This document shows positions 1 to 10,821 of a stretch of DNA of 37,526 nucleotides, piece by piece. Within the stretch, counting starts at the first letter, position 1, and each line of letters opens with the position of its first letter. Origin of the DNA: Klebsormidium nitens (taxonomy: Eukaryota > Streptophyta > Klebsormidiophyceae > Klebsormidiales > Klebsormidiaceae); assembly GCA_000708835.1 (NCBI GenBank), contig DF237695.1, forward strand, positions 1-37,526, given 5' to 3'. The notes beneath the pieces were generated by a model. It was not told where the DNA came from, ran no database searches, and saw only the letters and a program-made list of their open reading frames with translations. A program made the translations under genes and the position numbers.

Positions 1-1325
1 TTATACTCAGTATGGTCCAAACATCATGACTTATGATCGACAATGCATACGGCAATATGAGGTTTCCCTCATAATATCGAGAGACTGGGTTGGGGTTTCA
101 GGTGTGAGGTTGAACATATTCGCAACATAGTAACGTGGTCGAGGCTATATATTCTCGTGCAAGCGCGCGCCTCGCGCTGGAGCAACCCGCGGCCGCTTAA
201 GCAGGCCGGCAAAGCCCTGGCGCAGTGCGTGCGGTTGGTCGGTGCCAACCAGCAGTTCCTCTCTTCCTCCGGGTTTTCGGTAGTGATTTAACCCTAAACT
301 CGCAGGTGGCACTACTGTGGGTGGTCGCACCGATTTGAGTTTTTGTGTCAACATATGAAAAAGGCAGCGTGTATCTGAAAAGTGAGGTTATGGAAGCTGG
401 TTCGAGGGGTTATAACATCTGATCGAGCTGTTTTGAAGTCGAGCTACCCGTTTCGTGGGTTGTTCTTTGTGCAACATCATTCCAAAGTAAGGATCGTATG
501 TCCAAGGAATCTAAAGCCTGCTCGGAATCATGTCGGAAAAACGAGGTAATTTCGAAGAGCGTTTATGATAACGCTTATTATCATAACCTAAACCTAAAGG
601 GTTTTGACGGCCAGATGTAAGGTGAGGGGAGGAAAAGGTGAATTTGGGATATCGCACTATTGGGGATGGATATTCCAGGGGAAGAATCTGCCCCCCTGGA
701 GGGCGGTTTTCATTGCTCGATTATCCTCAACCGGCCCCCCTGGAGGTCTGTTTTTTTCACGGAGTTCAGTGCACCTCTGCAAATGTGTTTTGACACGATG
801 CCCAAAGATGGTTTCTTTCGGTATAGCCCAGAGGGAGCCCTGAGAGGGCAAAGCAAAAGTGTACATGTGATTGGACGGTTAAGATAAGGTTCGGAGTACA
901 AATGCACGCCTGGAGCCTGATTGCTGAGCTCGCACCGATAATGCAGTACCGTAGTCTACAGACTACCTACTACCGGTCGGAGTCGAGAGTCAGGACCACA
1001 TGCCCCGCGCAATGCGGACGGTTTGTTTGAAGGGTAATTGCTCGGCGCTCTCCGAGGCTCCACCTGGCACGCACGTCGATTGTTCGTCATTTTTATGTGG
1101 TCACCCGGACCGCACTGACACTGACACTGACACTGTTGTGAGCACTCCCGCTGTCGACAAGGGAGGACGGACGGTCTGGTCGTTCCGCTTGAGCGTGGCT
1201 GGCCCCTACTACTAGCTTACCACCACGAGACCAGCACTGTGCACACATCTCTGAACTTCAAAATTTGAAGGAGATTTCAAGAAACAAGCCAGCAGCTGGG
1301 CGGGTTCCTCTTTGGTTTATACACA
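1..1325. other. Upstream non-coding region
   Basis: No convincing gene is visible. Positions 160-196 hold a GC-rich patch with a GCGGCCGC core; read on the minus strand it resembles the GC element of the F-box promoters further right. A candidate inverted-repeat element spans 345-797 and contains a perfect 9-bp stem hairpin at 563-586. A short 6-bp tandem repeat (CACTGA, about 3.8 copies) lies at 1113-1135, within 220 bp of the next start codon. A near-palindrome (7-bp arms, 2-nt centre) lies at 951-966. The short open frames here overlap one another and look like chance. Confidence 0.6.
345..797. mobile_element. Candidate short element with terminal inverted repeats
   Basis: The left end (345-382, plus) and right end (758-797, minus) share the pattern GTGTCAA..CATATG/CACATTT, GCAG, GTGTA/GTGCA, CTGAA. 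The same end sequence appears twice more, facing inward, at 6418-6460 and 7031-7068. About 453 bp long with no transposase frame. Target-site duplications are not obvious. It could be a non-autonomous DNA element or a dispersed repeat of other origin. Confidence 0.4.
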
Positions 1326-4300
1326 ATGGCGTCTAATGCCAGCTTTGCGAAGTGGGCTGTTTTAATGCTGCTGTTAGCTAGCTTTGGAGGGGCGGCAGCG
1401 TTCAGCGTTAGCTATCTGCAGGGATGCGACAAGTCCAACAACATAACCCAGCTTTGGCTGAACAGCTCGCGCCTTAGTGGGCCTATTCCCCCTGAGATTG
1501 GCAAATGCACGGCGCTGCAGTCTCTCAGCCTGCGCAGCAATTTCAATTTGAATGGGTCCATTCCCCCAGAGATCGGCCAGCTGTCAAATCTGGTAACACT
1601 GGATTTGGGAAGCACCGGTCTCTCTGGGCCCATCCCAAAGGAAGTTGGCGATCTGGCTAGCCTCCAAACACTCAATGTGGCTTCCAGCCCTTTCTCGGGA
1701 CCCGTGCCATGGGACGCCCTGTGCGGTTTACCAAACCTTTCTTCGCTCTGGTTGAACTTCACTTATGTTGAGGGGCCCATCTCAGCGGGTATTGGCAAGT
1801 GTGCAGCACTACAAGGGCTCAGCTTGCGTGGCAGCTCTAAGGTGAACGGTTCCATTCCCAAGGAGATCGGCCAATTGACCAACCTGACAATTCTTGATTT
1901 GGGTAGCACGAACCTGACTGGGCCTATCCCGGGAGAGATAGGCGGGCTCGTTAGTCTTGGCTTGCTAAAGCTGGGTAACAGTAACTTCACTGCCCCAGTG
2001 CCCTGGGAAAGCTTGTGCCAGATGTCAAAGATTACTTTCCTGGATCTTGGCGGCAACTCAGAGCTCACTGGCCCATCGCCCCCTCCCTGTTTTTGAAACT
2101 TGACCGGGTTGCAAAACCTGTTGTTAAGCAACAGCCCAGTCTTCAATGGGACGGCGCTCCCTGTAGAGGTTTGCCAGTTGGTTAAGCTGCAAGTAGCGTA
2201 TATGGGTTCCACTAACTTGACGGGTGTGATTCCCGCTTGCGTGGGCAGCATTTCTGGGCTCCAAGAGTTGGCCCTGTTTAGTAACGCTTTAGTTGGGGGG
2301 ATCCCTCCCGAGCTTGGGTTGCTGCGTAACCTCTCTCTTCTGAGGCTTCGAGACAACCAGCTGACAGGAAACCTCCCTGAAGGGCTCAAGGGGTTATCTC
2401 AGCTAACCACATTGGACCTCAAAAACAACAATCTAAACGGCCCGCTGCCTGCTGAGGTGTTTGCGAACCTCCGTCAACTTGAAGAGTTGGACCTATCCAA
2501 CAACACTTTTACGGGGCCTATTCCCACCGAGATCGGCGCCAGCGGAGAAAACCTAACCGAGCTTGACCTAGCCCACAACAGCCTAAACGGAGTTATCCCC
2601 CCCGGTCTCGGTAATCTGGCCAACCTTACCCACCTTGACCTCAGTTACAACCGGCTGTCGGGGGCGCTTCCAGCTGAGCTGCGAGGCCTTCGACCGTCTA
2701 AACTGGAAGCAATCTATCTCTCCTTCAACAATTTGACCGGTGACGTCGCTCCAATCGGCCACCTTACCGGCCTGTCGGATATAACCCTCAACAACAACAA
2801 CTTCAGCGGGCCTATTCCCACTGGGTGGTTCAACAGTACCCAGCTCCAGGTTTCAAACCTCGCCTTCAACAGCTTCTCCGGACCCGTTCCCTTGGGGATT
2901 CGCAACATGGCACCCCCCGATCTCAGTGCCGTGCTGGCTTTGTTCTTTGCCGGGGCGCCCGCCTTTGTGCTCAGCATACTGGAGGAGGTTGCGGGGTCAA
3001 TCTTTATCGGGCTCAATTCCAACCGACTCTCCGGCAGCTTTCCGGACATCGGACGGCCAAACTACACTGCAGCGATCAACGTGTCCGACAACAATTTTTC
3101 GGGGACGTTTCGTGCAGGGCCCTTCAAGAAGAAGAATGTCACCGCGAGCTTCTTAGAGCTCATCAATAACGGCCCCCTGGACCTGATTCCCGGGTACAAC
3201 CTCAGCGGCTTGGAGCTGGTTTCCCTACCCAATATCTCCGGAACTGGTGCCCCCCTAATTGCGCCCCAAATGCGCGCGTTAAACGTAGCCGGCCGAGGGA
3301 TCCCCCCGACCGCCAAACTGGACCTGAGGCGAGTTCCTGCCACGTGCCCTTACGTCTCTTACGCCCAGCCTGAGGGTGGCGTCATCACTGACATCACTTT
3401 TTGGGACGCGTGCGAGAAATCTTTCGGATGCGTAGTGAACCTGATCGGGACCCGGGCCAAGCTGAGCCGCGCGACCCGGGAGAAGATCTGCCTCAGCAAG
3501 ATCTCGGTGTTTCTGGCGGGCGATTCGCCGGGCGTCCGGTTCTCGGTGGGGGGACCGGGTTCCGCGTTTCTGAACAACAGTCAGGGCAGCGTTTACTTCA
3601 ACGACTCTGCCTTTGTCGACCACCTCGATTTGGGCCCCGGGGGCGTTGCTTACACCGGCGTCGGCTTTGCGCGCGTGCAAGAAGGGAACCTGTGCCGGAA
3701 CGAGGGGGCCTCGGGAGTGGTGGGCATAACCTATGGCGTCTTCGCAGCGCTTATCCTGGTCAGCGCAGCCGCGTGGTGGGCTGTCCGTGCGACAGGTGTC
3801 CTCCAAAATATGGGCGGCAAGCCGACGCGGCCGCGCCTCGCGGCCGCGTTTGGCGTGGGGGCCTACCTCTGGGGCATCATCAGCGTTTTCCTGGCCTGGG
3901 CCGATCTCGTTTCGGACGTTTTGGTGGTTGTGGAGATCTGGCGGGTTTGGTCTACCTGGGTTGTTCTAACCTCGATCCTTGCACCGTTCGTGCTGAGTGC
4001 GTTGTGTGCTGGGCGCGTCCTTCTGGAGGACTCCAACCGCTGGTCGCCTTTCAAGGTGAGGAAGTTTTCACATCTCGTCAGAAGTTTTGCGGACGGTTCA
4101 ACGGTTTGGCACTTGGTTGTCCGCATACGTGTACGGCCTGCTGTGGGTCAAACAGAAAGTTCCCAGCGTAGGAGTTTAGTGTTGGACTAGGCAGTCAGAC
4201 ACGGTCGCTCAGGCTTCGAGGACCAATCAACTGCCGGAAGCACTTATGAGTGAAACTCTGTACAAGGGCCGGAAGTAACGGAAGTAGGTACTTCTGGAAG

Positions 4301-5456
4301 ACCTCCGTTTTTCGTTGGGGAGACATTTTCCTGTTTCCTCGAACTTATTTCCTGTTGGTCCGACTTTCTTTGGACGGCTGAATGGTTTACCACAAGCCTT
4401 GCCCTGTGGAAGGAAACAGAAGTGGTAGCCCAGGCTGTGTCCTATGGCTTCAGACGAAGCTGGCGCCTTCATCAGTGGAACTTTGACGCGTCCTGGGCAT
4501 TGTAGTACCAGTCTCTATAGAATCTGTCACTTTGGAAAGGTGCTTGCGAGTTGAATGTTTTGATTCAGAAGACCGTTTTAGGACCTAAAACTGAGACTTC
4601 GTGAGCAGCTTTGCCAGTGCGGACCGTGTGATCTTTCAAGCAAATCGTTTTGAGCTGTGACTAGACGAAGTATTTTCTTCGGTTCATGGTTTTCTTGGCG
4701 CAGCCGGAGTGCTTTGGGTTTTGCATCCAGGACTTTAGTCATGCGACCAAAGGTCAGGGCTTTTTGGTGTGAAAATTCAGAAGCGGGCCGTGAAGCTTCG
4801 CCGTCGAACCTGATAGACTTAACACCGCCAGATTGGAAACCCATCAGAAACGAGAAATCGTTTACCATGCCAAGGCGCCAGTTGGACTCAAGAACACTTA
4901 CTACTTCGACTTACAGGCTCGCCTCAAATGGATCCCTTTTTACAAGCTCCCCGAGCCGTCCGGTCCGCCGCCTCTGGGCGCCCTCCCTTGGTGGAAATAT
5001 GGCCTTATCCCGATCACACTTCCCGCCACCTTTGCTTACGTCATCGTTCTGGACTGCCTCGACCTGGTCGACAAAATCGGCGGTCACCTGCGGTTCGGCT
5101 TCGACGTTTACTCCCTCCACCACTATTCCCAGTTCCGGTCGCAACTGGACCTGGTATTGCGGTCGGTACCGCAAGCGGTCTTCCAGACCGCGCTCTACCT
5201 GCTGGGCAGCTCGCGCGCCACGCGCATTTACATCGACGAGCAGATTCTCCTGCGGTCTATCCTGCTGTCGCTGCTGAACGTACTGGTACAGTTCAATTTT
5301 CTCGTGCACGAGTGCCTCGTGACGCGCATCCCGGTGTGGTTAATCCTCCAGAGGCGCTTCGCCTCGCGCAACTGCCGCGCGACGCGCCTGCCCGATGCGG
5401 CCGCGGGCGACGAGGAGGCCAACGACAAGCTTTCGGAGAAGGTCGGCGAGCTGTAG
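1326..5456 (+). CDS. LRR ectodomain protein with XK-related-like multipass membrane domain (two exons, one in-frame TGA)
   Basis: Exon 1 runs from ATG 1326 to 4055 and ends TTC-AAG before a consensus donor GTGAGG; exon 2 most likely starts at 4917 after a pyrimidine-rich acceptor (TTACAG) and ends TAG at 5454-5456, joined in phase 0. Acceptor 4847 is an in-frame alternative. The product begins with a signal peptide (hydrophobic residues 10-25, AAA-F), followed by about 25 plant-type LRRs (LxGPIPxxIG/LTGxIP). A non-LRR ectodomain with paired Cys follows, then a helix near 3715-3790. Two further helices at 3850-4020 include ADLVSDVLVVVEIW. Exon 2 adds helices near 4990-5080 and 5245-5320 and the segment LVLRSVPQAVFQTALYLLG. 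The SDV and SVPQ..LQ-like segments resemble XK-related (XKR) scramblase-family proteins; this is by-eye family recognition. TGA at 2094-2096 interrupts the frame after PPPCF, and reading continues in the same frame. The gene may be a young pseudogene, may use a small unseen intron, or may carry a sequence error. Confidence 0.8.
2094..2096 (+). other. In-frame TGA within the LRR ectodomain
   Basis: The LRR pattern continues without any frame change across this codon: a Cys-Phe pair, TGA, then Asn-Leu-Thr-Gly-Leu-Gln-Asn-Leu. The expected residue at this LRR position is Leu, so TTA or TTG to TGA is a one-base change. No SECIS-like context or clear readthrough signal was recognised. Confidence 0.9.
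4056..4916 (+). other. Intron of the LRR/XKR-like gene
   Basis: The donor is AAG followed by GTGAGG. The preferred acceptor is the pyrimidine-rich TTACAG at 4911-4916; a second in-frame AG ends at 4847. Both give phase 0. The intron is 861 bp (or 792 bp) and has stops in all plus frames near the donor. Nothing else was recognised inside it. Confidence 0.7.
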
Positions 5457-7229
5457 ACTTCAGGGCTCAACCCGAGGCCCCGGCCGTTCGTTTGCAGTGA
5501 TTTATACGTCATAGCGGACAGATTCAAAAGCAGCGATAGTGCCTGAACGGAACGTTTAAGTGCCAGTGCACCCGGGGTGGAGACAAGCAACAAAAAAAGC
5601 TACATATATATAAATGCAGACTATGCTGACTGAAGGAATTGCGTGCCGGAGAGGTCTCCTCACGAATGCTGCCGGCATGGCTTCTTTCAAGGTAGCCAAT
5701 GTCGTCTTGACCGTATTCTTCTCCATTCACGTCATTTATTGTGAACCTGCATTGAAACAGTCGAGCACGGGCCAACGGTTTCGATCCTGTTGACCTGCAT
5801 GGAGGGCCACGAAATAAAGTCTGCGCCACGAACTGTATCTATTGACGCCAACATGCATCACGGGGAGGTGACCGTCGGCATATGCATGGATGAGGCGCAC
5901 CATCTGCTTGAGCGACACGTGCGCAACAAGATACTACTCGATTGTACGAGTACGCGGCGCCCCGAAATTGGTTATAAAGAGGATTGCTTTTCAGAATCTA
6001 GTCAATGCCCCGTGCTTACATACACATGGCAAGTAACGTCACACAAAACAATATACCTACAAGCGGCTGCAAGCTGGCTGAGATGCACATGCAATTACGC
6101 GTGCATGCTTCAGGCCTCGCATCATAAACGTGACAAGTGATTAGTGCCGGCATCTCAGAGTACGTCAGGCTTACGTAAATCACACGCAATCCTGGGCAAG
6201 TGCAATGTTCTGAATCGCGTGATCTCAGACAACATTCGAGCGAAATTTAGAAAACGGTAAGAGGCCAAGATTATCTTAACGTTCTCGGCAGTACCCTAGT
6301 TGATGGACGTCGCGACCAGCTTCTGTTGCTAACGACGAGAGAACCGATCACAATGTTCGTTAGAGAGAAAACGAGATTAAGCATGGGTTTCAAAAAAACT
6401 TGACGGGCCATATGCATCATGTCAAAACATATGTGCAGTGGTGTACTGAAAGAACTTCGGAAACAAAACCGGCTTCCTGCATGGGGGAGGTGGCTTAATG
6501 ATTGAGTATTCAGAACGGGCTTCGAGGGGGGGGGTGATTCGCCAGCAGAAAACAGCCACCACTAGACATAAACAACCCACCGACCTCCGTTCCCACCCCT
6601 TGGCATGGCAATTTCATCTCGAACCCGCTGCCTGGCCGTATCTCGTGTATGAAAGCGAGAATAACAGCTTGCCAAAAAGCTGCCAAAATGCTGCCAAATG
6701 CAAAGTGCTTTCTAGATACGACTAATTTGTCAATCTCAGTTCGCTGCGGATATTCGGACTTCGTTTCGTTTTCGAAGCCTCTGAAGGATGCTCTTTTGAC
6801 CGAAGAACACCAGCCTTAGTAAGACATAAGGGCTTGGTTCGACCTTGACGTATGGCCAAGATCTGTGGTGTCCAAAAGGCTTCACGTCACCTTGGTTAAA
6901 TCCGGCCTCCCTAGCCCCACCCCCCGTAAGAGTCATAGGGTAAAAAAGCAGAACAGGCTTCCATACCCCCCCAAACGAACCCCAAAATTGCTCAAAATCG
7001 GCCTCCATGGCCCCCTCGAAAACCTGAAAGCCGGTGTTCAGTACACCACTGGAAAAGTGTTTGACACGATTAATACGTACCTTCTCAGCTGTTGGCACAT
7101 CGCTGAGTTTTGCAAGCGAACCGCTCGCCTCAAACACATGGGTTGTAGCACGAGAGCTTCACGTTCTGCATATATATAGCTGTCCTCTCTTCAACAGCCT
7201 AACTAGGCAGTCAACAATACGCTACGGAG
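5457..7229. other. Intergenic region between LRR gene and F-box array
   Basis: No supported gene. The open frames of 104-133 codons at 5790-6140 and 6736-7179 show no recognisable domain; the latter two overlap each other on opposite strands. The region contains the candidate inverted-repeat element at 6418-7068. Confidence 0.5.
6418..7068. mobile_element. Second candidate element with the same terminal inverted repeats
   Basis: The left end 6418-6460 (plus) and right end 7031-7068 (minus) both read C-A/G-TGTCAAA, then an AC-rich stretch, then CAGTGGTGTACTGAA. The last 15 bases are identical between the two ends. Length 651 bp. The interior has no recognised transposase; a 133-codon minus frame (6736-7137) has no family I can name. 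The ends match those of the element at 345-797. Confidence 0.45.
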
Positions 7230-8193
7230 CTAAGCGTCTAAGCCGAGCGTCAAAAGGGCGTCAACTCTTCCCACAGCCTGGCCTTCGGCGAAATGGTCTC
7301 CCGGGAACTGGACCCGGAGACGGCCCCGCGACGAGAAACAGGTCGTTGCCGGCACGTCTGTTGTCCCACTGGATCTGACTTCAAATGAATTGACAACAAG
7401 AAAGTCCCCAAACCAGAGTTGAACGTCGGCGCCTGGGTTCTCGACTCTTGATACCTGGCACAATCCGAAAGACTGAATGGCGACTTTCTCAACATTAAGC
7501 GCCCCGATAATAATCTGACCGCCTGGACTGGTCGCTGGTCCACCCCAAAAACTTTCCCACGCGATCCCGAAAGCGTCACGCAACTTATGAACCGGAAAGA
7601 GTGGCTGAAGCTGCAGCAGGCTGACGTCAGGATCTAGGTTGGGATTCGCCGTGAGGCCCGTCGTGATGTGCTCGTCACGAACCCCCCAGAACACTAGCCG
7701 TCCATGCAGCCAAACAAACGTCAGCATGACGTCACTGCAGCAACAGGAGTCAAAATGAGTGCTGCGGTCCTCTCCACCCCGGGAATCCAGCTCAGCCCGC
7801 TGAATTTGTTCACCCCCGCTGTTTTTGAAACGCCGGAACTGGGTACAAACTGCTTGGAAAACGCGACGCATTAATCTGGTCTCAATCTTTGGCGCACAGT
7901 TTCGTTTCAGTGCTCGATAATACATCATGATTACCAGCTTCCTGTACCCACACAGCTCCTCTACCGTTGCATCTAGCTTTGCACTTTCATCTGGGCAGCA
8001 CTCTTCAAGCACTGCCACCCCTTCCTTTCCATTTGCCGGCCCGCAGAACGCTTCCCTCCAAATGTTGGGGTGCTGGGCGGCCGCGCAATGGACGGGCGCC
8101 TACAGCATACGTGGCGCGTATCAAAGAAGGCGGGTCCTGCCATGCCAGCTTCCGAAGGATGACCAGTATGACGTCAGCGGGAAGCCCCTCCAT
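7230..8193 (-). pseudogene. Frameshifted F-box protein gene (family A)
   Basis: The ATG at 8193 opens an F-box (MEGLPADVILVILRKL), but after about 28 codons (near 8100) the frame must shift to continue. From there the other frame gives HCAAAQHPNIWREAFCG and runs unbroken to the stop at 7230. Comparison with the intact paralogue at 9865-10821 shows one extra base between the conserved GCCACG and GCGCGGCC blocks (23 versus 22 nt). The C-terminal half keeps the family hallmarks: a Cys-Cys pair, LVFWG, and an LxLGxD/E end. F-box proteins recruit substrates to SCF ubiquitin ligases through SKP1. As it stands this copy would make only a short N-terminal peptide. A small intron rescuing the frame cannot be excluded. 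Confidence 0.75.
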
Positions 8194-8460
8194 GGGTGCT
8201 TTGGGAGAACCGTGCGCCCTTTCAAGCAGGGATTTCAGTAACTCTAAACTTTCAAGCCGGTGCTCGAGCGGGTCTCGAGTCGCTGCGCGGATCGACCGTG
8301 GTCTGAGGGTTTAGAGCACCACGCGCCTCACGCTTGGCCGCGCTCAAGAAACCCCGCGGCCGCGTAAACGGTGTTGCGCCAGAAGTACCCGATGTGCGAA
8401 TTTGACCGCGTGCCACATACTTTATTCAAAGGAATATTTTGGGTGCATATCGCGGCCGCG
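8194..8460. promoter_or_regulatory. GC-rich promoter-like region of the first F-box copy
   Basis: Lies upstream of the ATG at 8193. It contains AGGGTTT at 8306-8312 and GCGGCCGC at 8356-8363, plus another GCGGCCGC just before 8460. This is the same pair of motifs, in the same order on the plus strand, seen between the divergent F-box pairs. No plus-strand partner gene follows here. Confidence 0.4.
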
Positions 8461-8484
8461 AGCGTACTAAGTACTTAGTACGCT
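8461..8484. repeat. Perfect 24-bp palindrome
   Basis: AGCGTACTAAGT followed by its exact reverse complement, directly next to a GCGGCCGCG box. It could form a cruciform or bind a dimeric factor. Its role is unknown. Confidence 0.9.
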
Positions 8485-9864
8485 AGAAGAGGGCGGCTAT
8501 ATTGAAGACTATGTCTGGCGACGTTGTCTGATCATCCTGCTTAAATTAGCGGTGCCTGGTCCGAGCGACGTTCGCCCGCGAGTCCTTTGTAGTCACGTCA
8601 GACGGCAGAGGAAGGCTTCGTTCTTTGGGAAGCAACACTGTTTCGTGACCAGACATAGAGCATGGTGATCGTGATGACCCTGGACAAATGTCGTTCCCTT
8701 GGTGGACGTATGAAAGCGGGGCGAAATTTGATAAATCAGAAAGCTAGCGGCTTTCCCATCGTGTTTAATTTCCGAGTCTTCTTGCTGCAAGAGGAGATAA
8801 AAGGATTCGAAGGAGTAAGGAAGAATAGCTCACGTAGAAATTTTGAAAGGACAGATACTAGCACTTGTGACTTGTACTTGCGATATTGTTATTTTGGAAG
8901 CTTGCTCAACAACACAAAAACGCTAGCCCGTCATCGTTGAAAGCCGGTGGTGAACGCTTCCGCTTGGCGTGTACGATTTCGCCCACTTCCTCAACGGAAA
9001 GCCTCTCTGGCCGTTCACCGAGTTTATCAAGATCACCGTTTGCGTACGATAAATTAGCCTTTTCATTCTTCATTCTTAGGACCTTTCGTTGATTTGGACG
9101 TCAATTCAAGCTAGCATTGCAGCTGCATGATTTTGTGAACCCGAGCGTCCGATTCTGCTTTCTGGCATGTAGTGACTCGTTCATGGTTTTTATAGTATGA
9201 TTACCATGCCCGATATCTGAGAGCTACTTTTATGAAGCATGGAAGACGGAACAAGTATCTGACTTGCTCTTCAGATAGAATCGTTCTTGCTTTCTTTTGG
9301 ACCGCAAGTGGTGAGGATGCTTCCGGCTCTGCCATTCGTATCCTTACCGTTGCCCTAGCCATGCTTATGCTAATGTTTCAATTGGGAGACCAGGTCATAG
9401 ACGACCTGGTTCAAGTTAATTATTATGGGCCGCTCATAAAAGCTCGACATCTTGTGCTCACATCCCTGCTGCGAAGCAGCTAGAGTAGATTACGTAGTAG
9501 GTATGACACCTCCCATACGACTCTGGGCACGTAAATCTTTTTCACTTTATGAACACATATAAAGACTGAGCGAATCCAGAAGAAACGGCGCTGAATCTAC
9601 TAGGCTTCCTAAGTCCAAACAAGGCTTAGAAGAATACCAGTGGCTGAACTATGGCAAATAGTAGCGACACGGAAAGAGGGGCTATGTTTTACATAAGCAA
9701 ACCGTTTACAATGATTGTCAAGGTGCGAACAGAAAGCCTCCAACTTTGCATGAAAATCGTCTTACGGCCCTCAATTCACTCGATCTCGGTTTTGCCCTGG
9801 CGCCGGGACCCGCCACGAGACCGCTTTTGCATTTCTCGTCCTCTTTGAATGCTCTAGACTTTAC
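8485..9864. other. Intergenic region without a recognised gene
   Basis: No supported gene. An 83-codon frame at 9232-9483 encodes one hydrophobic stretch but has no recognisable family. A perfect 8-bp-stem, 6-nt-loop inverted repeat sits at 9389-9410, inside that frame. This stretch is more AT-rich than the promoter patches. Confidence 0.5.
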
Positions 9865-10821
9865 TTAGGTCAAATATTCCAAGGAGCTGTCTTCGAAACC
9901 AAGCGACAAGCGGGCGGCAACGCCTTGCACAGCAAAACCGTTTCCGCAAATACAAAGCCAGCGCCACGAAACGAAAAAGTGTTCAGCCGTTGCTCTCAAC
10001 GTGCTCTGCTTCACGGATGATTCTTGGAATAGAAAATCTTTGGTACACCAGTAGCGAATATGAGGGCGCGGGTTCTTCTGAAGCTGTACTGGGCACGATT
10101 GAAAGTCGAAGACCTCGGCAATAAGAGCTCCAGGAGGAAAGAAGTGGTCAAGCGAGAATGTGCCAGTGTATTGTCTACTTTCAGACTTTTCCAAAGTGTG
10201 CTTTAAGGCACCGAGAATATGTCGGCCCGGGAAAAGCGGCTGCAGAGGGAGGCGGAAAAGACCACAAATGCGGTGGGCATGGGGCAGCGCGGGATTGTTG
10301 CTATCGCACAGTCCCCAAAATACAAGCCGTCCATCCAGCCAGACCAGAGTCAGCAAGGCTTTGCTGCAACAAAAGGGATCAAACGGAGCGCTGCAGTCGT
10401 GTCCTCCTGAGGAAACCCTCTCGCCGCTTTGCGGTGTTTGTTCAGAAGCGCTGGCCTCGAAATGCTCCAAGCGCGGGGCGCAAACCGCTGGAAAACATTG
10501 GCGTCCTCCGTTATTCTTGAAGACCGGAGCACTCTTCTCCAGCGCCGAGGAATACCGCGCTGTCACCATTACTCTGTATCCGCATAGCTCCTCAACTCTT
10601 GCGTCCAGCTTTGCGCTCTCTTCTGAACAGGGCTCCCCAAGCAATACCCATCCCTTTTCCACTTCCAGACCGTAGAAAGCTTCCTTCCAGACGTTTAGAT
10701 CTTCGGCGGCCGCGCGGTGAAAGGATGCTGAACAAAACGTGGCGCGCAGTAAAGCAAGCGGGTCTTGGGCCGCTAGCTTGTGAAGGATGATCAAAACAAC
10801 GTCAGCAGGGAGGCCCTCCAT
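9865..10821 (-). CDS. F-box protein (family A, intact)
   Basis: A single-exon gene of 318 codons, starting at ATG 10821 where the F-box begins in paralogues. An upstream in-frame ATG at 10992 would add 57 residues and lies inside the shared promoter, so it is less likely. The F-box is at residues 3-45 (LPADVVLIILHKLAAQDPLA, then SFHRAAA and VWKEAFYG). The middle has a low-complexity linker with ELCGY, then a DPFCC motif and LTLVWLDGRLVFWGL. The C-terminus is shared with the frameshifted copy at 7230. The role by family is SKP1 binding and substrate choice for an SCF ubiquitin ligase; the C-terminal domain is not one I can name. It is divergently paired with 11413-12363 across a 591-bp GC-rich region. 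Confidence 0.82.
   Translation of the reverse strand: MEGLPADVVLIILHKLAAQDPLALLRATFCSASFHRAAAEDLNVWKEAFYGLEVEKGWVLLGEPCSEESAKLDARVEELCGYRVMVTARYSSALEKSAPVFKNNGGRQCFPAVCAPRLEHFEASASEQTPQSGERVSSGGHDCSAPFDPFCCSKALLTLVWLDGRLVFWGLCDSNNPALPHAHRICGLFRLPLQPLFPGRHILGALKHTLEKSESRQYTGTFSLDHFFPPGALIAEVFDFQSCPVQLQKNPRPHIRYWCTKDFLFQESSVKQSTLRATAEHFFVSWRWLCICGNGFAVQGVAARLSLGFEDSSLEYLT

Noticed and set aside
583-600. CCTAAACCTAAAGG resembling plant telomere repeat
   Set aside because: Only two imperfect units; an isolated telo-box-like word, not a telomere or interstitial array.
2094-2096. Selenocysteine or programmed readthrough at the TGA
   Set aside because: No supporting hairpin or family precedent was seen; the position fits a Leu of an ordinary LRR.
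1412-2389. Long antisense open frames opposite the LRR exon
   Set aside because: They mirror the LRR repeat periodicity of the plus strand and have no domain of their own.
3401-4171. 256-codon plus frame overlapping the LRR exon
   Set aside because: Arg/Gly-rich shadow frame caused by high GC; the correct frame carries the membrane helices and splice donor.
4448-4847. Possible acceptor/exon-start copies in the LRR gene intron
   Set aside because: Only CAG/AAG-like short words recur (near 4448, 4571, 4780); similarity is too short to separate from chance.
9232-9483. 83-codon frame with a hydrophobic stretch
   Set aside because: No family, no context, and it contains an inverted repeat; size is within chance expectation.
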